Assembly: GCA_030627905.1 (NCBI GenBank)
Contig: DAOVRZ010000023.1
Span: forward strand, 1 to 58,733
Direction of reading: 5' to 3'
Source: JAGMES01 sp023128035
GTDB taxonomy: Bacteria > Bacillota > Halanaerobiia > DY22613
DNA: 58,733 nt
Within the stretch, counting starts at the first letter, position 1; every line of letters starts with the position of its first letter. The position numbers and the translations under genes were made by a program. Shown in pieces: positions 15,656 through 22,983 of this stretch. Below the pieces are notes generated by a model. The model made no database searches. It was not told where the DNA came from and worked only from the letters and a program-made list of their open reading frames with translations.

Positions 15656-16450
15656 GTGAGAGTAGTGGAGCATGTAGGTTTGGCTTTGGGGTGTCTGGCT
15701 GATGTTGAGATTACTGAGGGGTTAAAAATGGCGTCAGAGCATGGATATTCAGCAGTAGAGATTTTTGGGGATGAATCTTTCGCTGATCTTGGTTTACGAG
15801 GGGTGTGGCCGTGGGAAGAAGAAATTTGGGATCAGATTCAACCACTTTTAAAACCATTTCGGTTTAAGTCATATCACGCACCTTATGCGAATCTGAACTT
15901 TTTAACTTTGAATCCAGTAATTCGAGTTGCTGTTTTTGAACAGATTAGAGCTTCTATTGATATTGCACATGAGATGGGTTTAAGTCCAGTGATTATTCAT
16001 CCAGGGAAGCCGAGAAAGGATTTAAATGAGAGAGTTACAGATCTTTTGATGACAACGTTTTTAAAGAAAGTAGCAGAATATGCTGAAAAGAAAGATGTAA
16101 AAGTAGCAGTGGAAAGTAGCGAATATTTTGAAAACTTAGAAATACTACAAAATTATATTAAAAAAATTGATTCACCTTATCTAGGAGTATGTTTGGATTT
16201 AGATGAAAAATTAGTTGAAAAGAATGCTTTGAATAATAATTTAGTAGATAAGTTTATTCGTGAAGAGTCAGCTAAACTCTTCCATGTACGGTTACATGGA
16301 ATGGGATCTACGAGTGGTAGAATAAATTATGAGAACATTTGCAAAACTTTAGCGGAAGAGAATTATCAGGGTGCTGTAGTATTTGAGATTGTAACTGATA
16401 AGATTGATAATATAAATAAAACTTGCAATGTAATTTACAAAGTTGGGTAA
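15656..16450 (+). CDS. TIM-barrel protein of the sugar phosphate isomerase/epimerase (AP endonuclease 2) family
   Basis: A 264-residue (beta/alpha)8 barrel. Metal-binding signatures of the Xyl_iso-like fold are visible: SYHAPYANLNF near residue 68, VIIHPGKPRKD near 112, VAVESSEY near 148 (metal Glu) and LGVCLDLDE near 178, then LFHVRLHGMGST. The reaction cannot be told: members include inosose isomerases, hydroxypyruvate isomerases and endonuclease IV. GTG 15656 follows AAAGGTGGGG. It stands alone between a terminator and a small gene. Confidence 0.75.
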   Translation: MRVVEHVGLALGCLADVEITEGLKMASEHGYSAVEIFGDESFADLGLRGVWPWEEEIWDQIQPLLKPFRFKSYHAPYANLNFLTLNPVIRVAVFEQIRASIDIAHEMGLSPVIIHPGKPRKDLNERVTDLLMTTFLKKVAEYAEKKDVKVAVESSEYFENLEILQNYIKKIDSPYLGVCLDLDEKLVEKNALNNNLVDKFIREESAKLFHVRLHGMGSTSGRINYENICKTLAEENYQGAVVFEIVTDKIDNINKTCNVIYKVG

Positions 16451-16454
16451 AAAA

Positions 16455-16527
16455 GTTCTCCTCCTTCGTGTTTAAAAATTTAGGGAATAATAGATACTAA
16501 GATTAATAAAATCGTTGGAGGAGGAAC
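16455..16527 (+). promoter_or_regulatory. Possible ribosome-site sequestering stem
   Basis: GTTCTCCTCC (16455-16464) can pair, with one bulge, with GGAGGAGGAAC (16517-16527), the strong ribosome site of the 75-residue ORF. In a transcript that covers both, the site would be hidden. The loop is ~52 nt, so this is only a candidate. Confidence 0.35.
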
Positions 16528-16534
16528 GGCCGAA

Positions 16535-16762
16535 ATGACTGAAAAAAATAAGAACGTCATTCCCGATGATTTAGAATTGCTGAGTTTGCATCGATTTTTA
16601 AGCAAAAAAAGTGTACACGATGTAGAAATCGCTGCCGAGTATGATGAATGTGGAACAGTTGGCTGGTGGTCAAACTATTGGACTGATTGGGATGAATTGA
16701 GATCTGAAGAAAGCTATGATCATTGGTTTAAAGGTGATGTTAGTGAAAGTAGGAAAATTTAG
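16535..16762 (+). CDS. Small acidic Trp-rich hypothetical protein
   Basis: 75 residues, acidic, with five Trp, four in a GWWSNYWTDWDE segment. I do not recognise it. It has a very good ribosome site (GGAGGAGG) 8-10 nt before ATG 16535 and a terminator 30 nt after its stop, which supports a real gene. No signal peptide or membrane segment is seen. Confidence 0.65.
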   Translation: MTEKNKNVIPDDLELLSLHRFLSKKSVHDVEIAAEYDECGTVGWWSNYWTDWDELRSEESYDHWFKGDVSESRKI

Positions 16763-16788
16763 GTTATATTATATGTGAGTTTGTTATG

Positions 16789-16821
16789 AAACAGTACCGT
16801 TAAATGAGGTGCTGTTTTTCT
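16789..16821 (+). terminator. Intrinsic terminator
   Basis: AAACAGTACC (16789-16798) pairs with GGTGCTGTTT (16808-16817) with one G-T pair and T residues follow. Confidence 0.85.
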
Positions 16822-16954
16822 CATATAAAGCAGCAAAGGAAAGGATATAAAGATTTACAGGGTAAGGAATATGATTTTGGAAAATATTATATAACATTTA
16901 ATTATATTCAAGGAGATCCCTTTGCTAGCCCTTCTAAGATAGCGATGTCTATAA

Positions 16955-16983
16955 GTATATTTCTCCTTTTTGTAGCATAGCTA
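16955..16983 (+). promoter_or_regulatory. Candidate sigma-E-type promoter of yabP
   Basis: GTATATT (16955-16961) and CATAGCTA (16976-16983), 14 nt apart, resemble the mother-cell sigma-E elements (KMATATT, CATACANT). They lie about 35 nt before the yabP start, and yabP is a mother-cell gene in Bacillus. The -10 match is partial. Confidence 0.4.
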
Positions 16984-17019
16984 TGAAATAAGAAATGCTC
17001 TAGAAAGGAGAGTAATGAA

Positions 17020-17316
17020 ATGAATGAAAGGGACAAAGGGCCCATATCTGAGCAATCAGGTGAAGCACATGAATTAACTTTGTTAAACCGTAAAAGACTT
17101 AATATGAGCGGTATTAAAGAGGTAATCTCTTTTAATGAAAACCAAATTCAAATAGAGACTGTTCAGGGTTCCTGTTTAATTAAAGGAACTAACTTGAATA
17201 TTCATCAATTGAGTCTAGAGAATGGTCGATTGGTCGTGACAGGAGAAATCATTACTATAGATTATGCTTTTAAACAAAATAAAGGTAAAAATTTAATCAA
17301 TAGAATTTTCAAATAA
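17020..17316 (+). CDS. yabP: Sporulation protein YabP
   Basis: 98 residues, the usual size of YabP, with the family core LTLLNRKRLNMSGIKEVISF and GSCLIKGTNLNIHQLSLENG. YabP belongs to the YabP/YqfC family, needed for spore coat or engulfment-stage assembly in Bacillus. AAAGGAGAG precedes the ATG. It begins the yabP-yabQ-divIC block, though a family 1 repeat now separates it from yabQ. Confidence 0.92.
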   Translation: MNERDKGPISEQSGEAHELTLLNRKRLNMSGIKEVISFNENQIQIETVQGSCLIKGTNLNIHQLSLENGRLVVTGEIITIDYAFKQNKGKNLINRIFK

Positions 17317-17379
17317 AAAATTCCCCCTGCACGTTGTACCTGTAATTTATTAAAGGTGGCAATGGAAGGGGGTTAAATT

Positions 17380-17528
17380 TTTAACAACATTTTCGGAAGG
17401 CATAGGGCTCTCAACTTTTGTAAGTGGGGTAAACTAACTTGTTGGAATCACCTTTCGGTGGGAATCAAAATTTCCTTCCGAAAGTTGTTAAACTTAAGAT
17501 GTAATAACGTAGTTATTACATCGACTTT
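17380..17528 (+). repeat. Family 1 structured repeat, copy 2
   Basis: Outer stem: AACAAC...TTCGGAAGG (17383-17400) pairs with CCTTCCGAA...GTTGTT (17475-17490). The interior holds a caac/gttg pairing and a CACC-tttc-GGTG hairpin near 17449-17460. A second perfect hairpin follows at 17498-17522 (gatgtaataac / gttattacatc). The interior is clearly homologous to copy 4 (shared GTAAGTG, GGGTAAACTA, CTTTCGG). It splits yabP from yabQ. Confidence 0.85.
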
Positions 17529-17607
17529 ATCTTTCATTTGCACCTTTTTTATCGTTTTTGCATACAATATTAAGTAATCTTCTTTTTGAGAAGGGAGGAA
17601 AAGGAAG

Positions 17608-17889
17608 ATGATTTATGAAATTCAAACTTTTTTAGTTATGGTTGTTGGAGGTATTGTAGTTAGTGGTTTGTATGATATCTATAGAGGACTTTGGTTAGCT
17701 AGATATCAGCGTAGTTGGCTTAAACATTTAGGAGACATGATTTTTTCAATTTTGGCCTCTATTATAGTTATTATTTTACTTTTTTATAGCAATTGGGGCA
17801 AAATTCGTTTATATGTATTTATAGGACTAGGAATTGGAATTATTACATATTACAAGTTAATTAAGGCAGTATGTAGTCATTTTCATTAA
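17608..17889 (+). CDS. yabQ: Spore cortex biosynthesis protein YabQ
   Basis: 93 residues with two to three membrane segments (LVMVVGGIVVSGLYDIYRG, IFSILASIIVIILLFY and FIGLGIGIITYY). YabQ is an outer forespore membrane protein needed for cortex formation. It is shorter than Bacillus YabQ (about 210) but similar to clostridial forms. GGAGG precedes ATG 17608. Position between yabP and divIC supports the call. Confidence 0.85.
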   Translation: MIYEIQTFLVMVVGGIVVSGLYDIYRGLWLARYQRSWLKHLGDMIFSILASIIVIILLFYSNWGKIRLYVFIGLGIGIITYYKLIKAVCSHFH

Positions 17890-17931
17890 AATTATGGATT
17901 TTTAAGGATTTTTAAAGGAGGAGAAAAGGGG

Positions 17932-17958
17932 TTGGCTGTAGAAGAAAGAAAGACTTAG
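17932..17958 (+). CDS. Micro-ORF between yabQ and divIC
   Basis: TTG 17932 follows AAAGGAGGAG-type sites and reads eight codons to TAG. The unusual strength of the ribosome site contrasts with the weak one of divIC, 40 nt later. It may be a leader or only a chance ribosome site. Confidence 0.2.
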   Translation: MAVEERKT

Positions 17959-17998
17959 CGATAATTTTGGGATCTATTAAAGAAAGGGTTGTGGTTAA

Positions 17999-18298
17999 AT
18001 GGTTAACCGGATTCCAAGTTCAACTAATAAAAAGAAAAAGATTGTTAGATTTTTGGTAATTTTGTTTGTGACATTTTTATCATTTCAATTTTACCAGAAT
18101 TATAAGACTCTGGATTTGATGCGCCAAGAGGTAAATGAGTTAGAAAAACAAATTCAATATGTTAGTTATGAAAAAAGTAGACTCTTAACACAGTTAAGTC
18201 AAATAAATTCACCAGAATATATTGAACAGATTGCACGGGAAAAATTGGGATATGTAAAAGAGGGCGAAATATTGATCATTTTAAAATTAAGTAATTAG
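17999..18298 (+). CDS. divIC: Septum formation initiator DivIC/FtsB
   Basis: 99-residue bitopic division protein: a short basic cytoplasmic N-terminus, one membrane span (IVRFLVILFVTFLSFQFYQN near 15-34), then a coiled coil (EVNELEKQIQYVSYEKSRL) and the conserved end YIEQIAREKLGYVKEGE. It would act with FtsL and DivIB at the septum. ATG 17999 follows AAAGGG. Order yabP-yabQ-divIC is as in Bacillus. Confidence 0.92.
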   Translation: MVNRIPSSTNKKKKIVRFLVILFVTFLSFQFYQNYKTLDLMRQEVNELEKQIQYVSYEKSRLLTQLSQINSPEYIEQIAREKLGYVKEGEILIILKLSN

Positions 18299-18372
18299 AT
18301 TTTTATTTTTTTTGGGTAAAATATGATGATTCAGATGAAAATAGTAGAAAAAATCTGTTAGGAGGAAACTTA

Positions 18373-20532
18373 ATGGTTACTCAGATTTATCAAAGACTGA
18401 CAGAAGAGTTAAATTTAAAATTATCCCAGATTGAAAGAACTGTAAATCTTTTAGATGAAGGAAATACAATTCCATTTATTGCTCGTTATCGAAAAGAGAT
18501 GACAGGTTCTTTAGATGAAGAGCAGATTCGAAATCTTTCAGACCGTCTTAATTATTTACGAAATCTGGAATCTCGTAAAGAAGAAGTAATTCGATTAATT
18601 GCAGAGCAAGAGAAATTAACTCCAGAATTGGAGGAAGCGATAAGGTCTGCAGAAGTTTTGCAGGAAGTTGAAGACTTATATCTTCCGTACAAAAAAAAGC
18701 GGATGACCAGAGCAATCAAAGCAAAAGAACGAGGTTTAGAACCATTGGCTTTGATCATCTGGGCTCAAGAGCTTACTTCTGGGGATGTAGAAACTTTAGC
18801 TTTAGAATATGTTGATCCAGAAAAGGAGCTTGAAAATGTTGATGATGTATTACAGGGGGCAATGGATATTATTGCTGAAATGATCTCAGATAGTGCTGAT
18901 TTTAGAAAATTTATTCGTAAATATACCTTTGATGAGGGGATTTTACAGACTGAAAGTAAGACTGATGAGATTACTAAATTTGAAATGTATTATGACTATA
19001 AAGAGGCTGTGAAAAAGATTCCACCTCATCGTACTTTGGCTGTTAATCGCGGAGAAAAAGAGGAAGTTTTAAAAGTTAAGGTTATTGCTCCAGTTGAGCG
19101 AATTGTTGCAGAACTTGAAAAAAAGGTAATCACCAATTCGCAAAGTATTTTCCTTTCTTTGCTTAAGAAGGCGATCTCTGATAGTTATAATCGCTTGATT
19201 GCTCCATCTATTGAGAGAGAAGTTCGCAATCATTTAACTGAAAAAGCTGAGGAACATGCCTTTGAAATTTTCAAAACAAATCTTAGAAATTTACTGTTAC
19301 AGTCTCCAGTTAGGGGTCAGATTGTTATGGGAATTGACCCGGGTTTTAGAACAGGTTCAAAAGTAATAATTGTAGATGAAACAGGGAAATTATTAGAGAT
19401 AAAAACTATTTATCCTCATCCACCGCAGAAACAATTAGAGAAATCGAAAGATATATTAAAGCAGATGATTGCCAGACATAATGTCAATATTATTACGATA
19501 GGAAATGGTACAGCTAGTCGTGAGACTGAACAAATGACTGCTGATTTGATTAATGAGATTTCTGAAAAAGTACAATATCTTGTTGTTAGTGAGGCTGGTG
19601 CTTCTGTATATTCTGCATCAAAAGTAGCGAGAGAAGAGTTTCCAGATTTAGATGTTTCAATACGAGGGTCAGTGTCGATTGCTCGTCGATTGCAGGATCC
19701 TTTAGCAGAGTTGGTTAAGATTGATCCTAAGTCTATTGGAGTAGGGATGTATCAACATGATGTAAATCAAACAAGTTTAGGTGAATCTCTTAGTGCTGTG
19801 GTGGAATCTGCAGTAAACTATGTAGGGGTAGACTTGGGTACTGCATCTCCTCAATTGCTTAAATATGTTTCTGGAATTAGCGCTAGTGTAGCAAAAAATA
19901 TAGTAAAATATCGTGAGGAGAATGGTAAATTTTCTTCTAGAAAAGAGCTTTTAAAGGTAGCACGTTTTGGGCAAAAAACTTTTGTGCAGGCCGCAGGTTT
20001 CCTTAGAATTCCAGATTCTAAGAAAGATCCTTTTTCCAATACTCCTATTCATCCAGAATCTTATGATTTAGCAGAAAAGATGTTATTAGAAGTTGGATTT
20101 AAACCTGTAGATTTATTAGAAAGAGAGAAACTGGCTCTGATTCGTGAAGCAATTAAAGAACTGTCTATTGCTGATCTTGCAGAAAAATTAGAGGCAGGAT
20201 TACCGACTATGCAAGATATTGCTCAGGTTTTGATGCGTCCTGGGCGTGACCCGCGGGAGGAGTTACAAAAGCCTCTCTTTAGAACAGATGTTTTAACTTT
20301 AGAAGATTTAGAACCAGAGATGGAATTGCAGGGAACTATACGTAATGTAGTGCCATTTGGAGCTTTTGTAGATATTGGAGTTAAGGAAGATGGACTGGTT
20401 CATATTTCAGAGTTAAGTCATAATTATGTAAAAGATCCATTAGATGTGGTTCGAGTTGGAGATATTGTTAAGGTGAAAGTATTGAGTGTAGATATGAAAA
20501 GAGGTAGAATCTCACTGACTATGAAATTGTGA
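18373..20532 (+). CDS. tex: RNA-binding transcription accessory protein Tex
   Basis: 719 residues with the Tex domain order: N-terminal helical domain (IPFIARYRKEMTGSLDEEQI near 36), YqgF/RNase H-like domain (VMGIDPGFRTGSKV near 318), helix-hairpin-helix region (GTASPQLLKYVSGISASVAKN near 490 by position), and C-terminal S1 domain (GTIRNVVPFGAFVDIGVKED near 652). It binds nucleic acid and influences transcription or stress survival. TTAGGAGG precedes ATG 18373. A separate S1 gene with its own promoter follows. Confidence 0.95.
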   Translation: MVTQIYQRLTEELNLKLSQIERTVNLLDEGNTIPFIARYRKEMTGSLDEEQIRNLSDRLNYLRNLESRKEEVIRLIAEQEKLTPELEEAIRSAEVLQEVEDLYLPYKKKRMTRAIKAKERGLEPLALIIWAQELTSGDVETLALEYVDPEKELENVDDVLQGAMDIIAEMISDSADFRKFIRKYTFDEGILQTESKTDEITKFEMYYDYKEAVKKIPPHRTLAVNRGEKEEVLKVKVIAPVERIVAELEKKVITNSQSIFLSLLKKAISDSYNRLIAPSIEREVRNHLTEKAEEHAFEIFKTNLRNLLLQSPVRGQIVMGIDPGFRTGSKVIIVDETGKLLEIKTIYPHPPQKQLEKSKDILKQMIARHNVNIITIGNGTASRETEQMTADLINEISEKVQYLVVSEAGASVYSASKVAREEFPDLDVSIRGSVSIARRLQDPLAELVKIDPKSIGVGMYQHDVNQTSLGESLSAVVESAVNYVGVDLGTASPQLLKYVSGISASVAKNIVKYREENGKFSSRKELLKVARFGQKTFVQAAGFLRIPDSKKDPFSNTPIHPESYDLAEKMLLEVGFKPVDLLEREKLALIREAIKELSIADLAEKLEAGLPTMQDIAQVLMRPGRDPREELQKPLFRTDVLTLEDLEPEMELQGTIRNVVPFGAFVDIGVKEDGLVHISELSHNYVKDPLDVVRVGDIVKVKVLSVDMKRGRISLTMKL

Positions 20533-20580
20533 AAGTCTGAAAAATCAAGTGATGTAATTTTCTTAAAATAAAAACCGGGT

Positions 20581-20609
20581 TTGACATTTGGGAGATAGTA
20601 AGGTATAAT
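20581..20609 (+). promoter_or_regulatory. Consensus sigma-A promoter of the S1-domain gene
   Basis: TTGACA (20581-20586) and TATAAT (20604-20609) with exactly 17 nt between; both hexamers are perfect. It is the strongest-looking promoter in the window and precedes the S1 gene by 42 nt. Confidence 0.92.
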
Positions 20610-20651
20610 TTTAATATTAGAATATTTTTATAAGGAGGATTTTTATAAAGG

Positions 20652-21044
20652 ATGGCCGTTCAGGTTGGCAGTATCGTAGAAGGTAAGGTAACTGGTATTA
20701 CTAATTTTGGCGCATTTATTGAGTTGGGTGGGGGAGAAACAGGCTTAATCCATATTTCAGAAGTTGCAGATACCTATGTAAAAGATGTCAATGACTTTTT
20801 GAAATTGGAGCAACAAGTGAAAGTAAAAGTTATTTCTATTGATAAAGGAAAAATAGGTTTATCAATAAAGCAACTAGAAAAGAAAAGACCTAGACAGCAG
20901 CAGCAGCAGCAGCAGCAGCATCGTCGCGCTCGTCCGAAGCAATCTTTTGAGGATAAGTTATCCAAGTTCTTAAAAGATAGTGAAGAGCGTCAAGCGGATG
21001 TAAAGTCGACTTTTGACAAACGTAACAAAAGAAGTGGTTTTTAA
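20652..21044 (+). CDS. S1 RNA-binding domain protein (YabR-like) with polyglutamine tract
   Basis: 130 residues: one S1 domain at 1-75 (VGSIVEGKVTGITNFGAFIE... HISEVADTYVKDV... VKVISIDKGKIGLSIK), then a basic linker with eight Gln in a row and a charged tail. YabR-like S1 proteins lie at this place in Bacillus. They bind RNA or ribosomes; the exact role is not settled. A perfect promoter precedes it. Its TAA stop lies within the first bases of family 1 copy 3, so that repeat abuts the gene exactly. Confidence 0.88.
   Translation: MAVQVGSIVEGKVTGITNFGAFIELGGGETGLIHISEVADTYVKDVNDFLKLEQQVKVKVISIDKGKIGLSIKQLEKKRPRQQQQQQQQHRRARPKQSFEDKLSKFLKDSEERQADVKSTFDKRNKRSGF
20895..20918 (+). repeat. (CAG)8 microsatellite in the S1 gene
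   Basis: Eight perfect CAG codons encode the polyglutamine linker. The tract is notable in an AT-rich genome and may vary in length by slippage without breaking the frame. Confidence 0.95.
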
Positions 21045-21121
21045 CAACATTTTCGGAAGGTAAATTTCCTTCCGAAAGTTGTTAGACTTAAGATATAATA
21101 ACAAGTTATTATATCGACTTT
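21040..21121 (+). repeat. Family 1 structured repeat, copy 3 (short form)
   Basis: The outer arms AACAAC...TTCGGAAGG and CCTTCCGAA...GTTGTT are separated by only six bases, so the interior seen in copies 1, 2 and 4 is missing. A second perfect hairpin follows at 21092-21115 (gatataataac / gttattatatc). It includes the stop codon of the S1 gene. This minimal form defines the core of the element. Confidence 0.85.
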
Positions 21122-21138
21122 AATCATACGAAATTGTT

Positions 21139-21165
21139 CACCCTCAAATTTATTTGAGGGTGTTT
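21139..21165 (+). terminator. Intrinsic terminator of the S1 gene
   Basis: CACCCTCAAAT (21139-21149) pairs with ATTTGAGGGTG (21152-21162) with a tight loop; the T tract is short. Confidence 0.65.
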
Positions 21166-21186
21166 CATTATGATGACTGGGAAAGA

Positions 21187-21290
21187 GTGAACTCGTCCAG
21201 CTAAAGCTGAACATCGGGGCTTCAATAGGGGATTCTACCCTCACTGAAGATTAAAAACAATTCCCACCACTTATAGAAGTGGGGGTCTTA
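21187..21290 (-). repeat. Family 2 structured repeat, copy A
   Basis: On the minus strand it reads, in order: cccccactt/aagtggtgg hairpin, cttcagtgaggg/cccctattgaag hairpin and gttcagc/gctggac hairpin. It matches copy B (57458-57563) at about nine in ten positions on inspection. It ends 22 nt before the DUF501 gene and is in the opposite orientation to that gene. Multi-hairpin elements of this sort resemble ends of IS200/IS605 elements or their RNAs, but no tnpA/tnpB is present. Confidence 0.75.
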
Positions 21291-21312
21291 ACTCAAAAGA
21301 TAAAGGTGAAAG

Positions 21313-21879
21313 GTGGTGAAAATTTTGGCGAAATATGAAACATTAAAAGATGGAGATAAATCGGCAATTACACATCAGTTAGGGAGATCACCGCGAAATT
21401 TAGCTGGAGTTGCTGTGCGGTGTGCAGAAGGATTTCCACAGGTGGTGGTAACCCATCCTTTTATATTTCATGGAGAATTTCCTGAAATCTTTCCCACTTT
21501 GTATTGGTTTACTTGTCCGCGTTTGGTCAAAGAGATTTCGCGGATTGAAAGTTCAGGAGTTATTACCCAGATTCAAGAACAGATTAATAATGACCCTAAG
21601 TTGAAAGAAGATTTGAACTTAGCTTACAGAATATATGCTGATAAACGGATGGAATTGGTGCAAGAACCTACTTTTAAGTTAATTCAGGAGCGTTATCCTA
21701 CTCAATATGACGTTCTTCTGAATTCAGGAGTAGCTGGAATTATGGAACAGGGGATTAAGTGTCTACATGCCCATTTTGCTGATTACCTTGTTAATGAGGT
21801 TAATCCAGTAGGAAGATTAACAGCTGAACTATTGGGAGATAAGATGAATGTGCCTTGTAGGGATTGTGCACAGGATTGA
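21313..21879 (+). CDS. DUF501 family protein
   Basis: 188 residues. Family features include LGRSPRNLAGVAVRCAEGFP near 24, VVTHPFIFHGEFPEIFPTLYWFTCP, and the Cys-containing end GIMEQGIKCLHAHFADYLV then VPCRDC. DUF501 proteins lie near division or ppx-type genes in many bacteria; the function is unknown. GTG 21313, GTG 21316 or TTG 21325 can be the start, with AAAGGTG-type sites upstream. A family 2 repeat occupies its upstream region. Confidence 0.85.
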   Translation: MVKILAKYETLKDGDKSAITHQLGRSPRNLAGVAVRCAEGFPQVVVTHPFIFHGEFPEIFPTLYWFTCPRLVKEISRIESSGVITQIQEQINNDPKLKEDLNLAYRIYADKRMELVQEPTFKLIQERYPTQYDVLLNSGVAGIMEQGIKCLHAHFADYLVNEVNPVGRLTAELLGDKMNVPCRDCAQD

Positions 21880-21914
21880 TGATTAGCATAGTTGGACTGA
21901 GATATATAAGAAGG

Positions 21915-21977
21915 AAGGGTGGCAAAAATGTTGCTGGGAAATTCCCAAATGCAACTTATTTGCCACCCTTTTTTTAT
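21915..21977. terminator. Bidirectional terminator between convergent genes
   Basis: AAGGGTGGCAAA (21915-21926) pairs with TTTGCCACCCTT (21959-21970), with an inner GTTGCTGGGA...TCCCAAATGCAAC hairpin in the loop. T residues follow on the plus strand. It serves DUF501 and the convergent metallo-hydrolase. Confidence 0.88.
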
Positions 21978-22735
21978 ATTCTACCGAAAACATTTTCAAT
22001 ATTTGTCTTATGAAATTCTAAACGATCATAGATATCAGAATGATCACAAAGGCAATTTTCTACTTTTGCAAGTTTGCCAAGATCTTTTAATTGTTCTAAG
22101 TAATAAGTACGTAAATGGATTGCATGAGAAATAGTTTCAGATGCTTTAAGAAGCTTTCCGTGGGATGGAAGAAGAGTTTTAAATTTTAAAGATTTTAATA
22201 ACTCTAGACTTTTAATATGCTCATCAATATTTCCGTCATAACTGATATAAGGTAGAGTATGTTTACCGCTATTTGTTAACATTAATAAATCTGCAACATG
22301 AGTAATTTCGTCATTAATAACTGTTATTAGACAGTCACGACAGTGTCCAGGAGTGTAAAAAAATTTTAATTCAAAAGATCCAAAGTGAAAGATATCACCA
22401 TCTTTAATCAGAGTTGTAGGTTTAACAAATTCAGTTGTAGGATTTAGTGCTTCGAAAAGTTCGAAATTTTGCTTATAATATTCACTGCCCATGAATTTAC
22501 ATTCTTTAAAAACAAAATTTCCATTAATATGATCAGGGTGATAGTGGGTATTGATGATAATTTCAGGTTGAAGATCTTCTTTTTTTAAATGATTTAAAAC
22601 TTCTTTTGCTATTTCTGGATAACCTGTATCAAAGAGAAGGGCTTTATTATTATGAGTCAGTACCACAATATTGATCTCATTAGTATCATCAAATTGATAT
22701 AAAAAGAAATTATCGGTTAATTGTATTTTTTCCAA
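21974..22735 (-). CDS. MBL-fold metallo-hydrolase
   Basis: 253 residues with the metallo-beta-lactamase motif INTHYHPDHINGNF near 62 (HxHxDH with Tyr: HYHPDH), a TPGHCRDCL segment near 129, HVADLL near 147 and LLPSHGKLL near 182. These supply the two-metal site. Substrate is unknown; many such proteins act on thioesters or small organic esters. The start is TTG 22735 behind GGGAGG. It is divergent from spoIIE. Confidence 0.85.
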   Translation of the reverse strand: MEKIQLTDNFFLYQFDDTNEINIVVLTHNNKALLFDTGYPEIAKEVLNHLKKEDLQPEIIINTHYHPDHINGNFVFKECKFMGSEYYKQNFELFEALNPTTEFVKPTTLIKDGDIFHFGSFELKFFYTPGHCRDCLITVINDEITHVADLLMLTNSGKHTLPYISYDGNIDEHIKSLELLKSLKFKTLLPSHGKLLKASETISHAIHLRTYYLEQLKDLGKLAKVENCLCDHSDIYDRLEFHKTNIENVFGRI

Positions 22736-22915
22736 AAGTTTTACCTCCCTCGTTATATATATTTTGCGATTACTTTTTGTGGGTTAATCATGATATACAT
22801 TTCGTGAAAAGTTTAAGAAAACCTGCATAAATAAAAAAAAATCAGCAAATATTTAGTGTTATTACTCATAAAATGGGATATTATTGGATTTTTTTTAGAA
22901 CTGCTATCTGGTTTA

Positions 22916-22949
22916 TTCGACAATATTTCTTTTGGGAATCATATATAAT
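22916..22949 (+). promoter_or_regulatory. Spo0A-controlled promoter of spoIIE
   Basis: A perfect Spo0A box core, TTCGACAA (reverse of TTGTCGAA), lies at 22916-22923, and a perfect -10 TATAAT at 22944-22949. If TTCGAC serves as -35 the gap is 22 nt, like the long-spaced spoIIG and spoIIE promoters of Bacillus, where Spo0A overlaps the -35. The start codon lies 35 nt downstream. Confidence 0.78.
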
Positions 22950-22983
22950 GATAGGAACAGATAGAGTCGAGGAGGGAATAGTA

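Noticed and set aside
22873..22983. N-terminal extension of spoIIE by 37 residues
   Set aside because: The extension covers the Spo0A box and -10 element, while a strong ribosome site lies right before ATG 22984.
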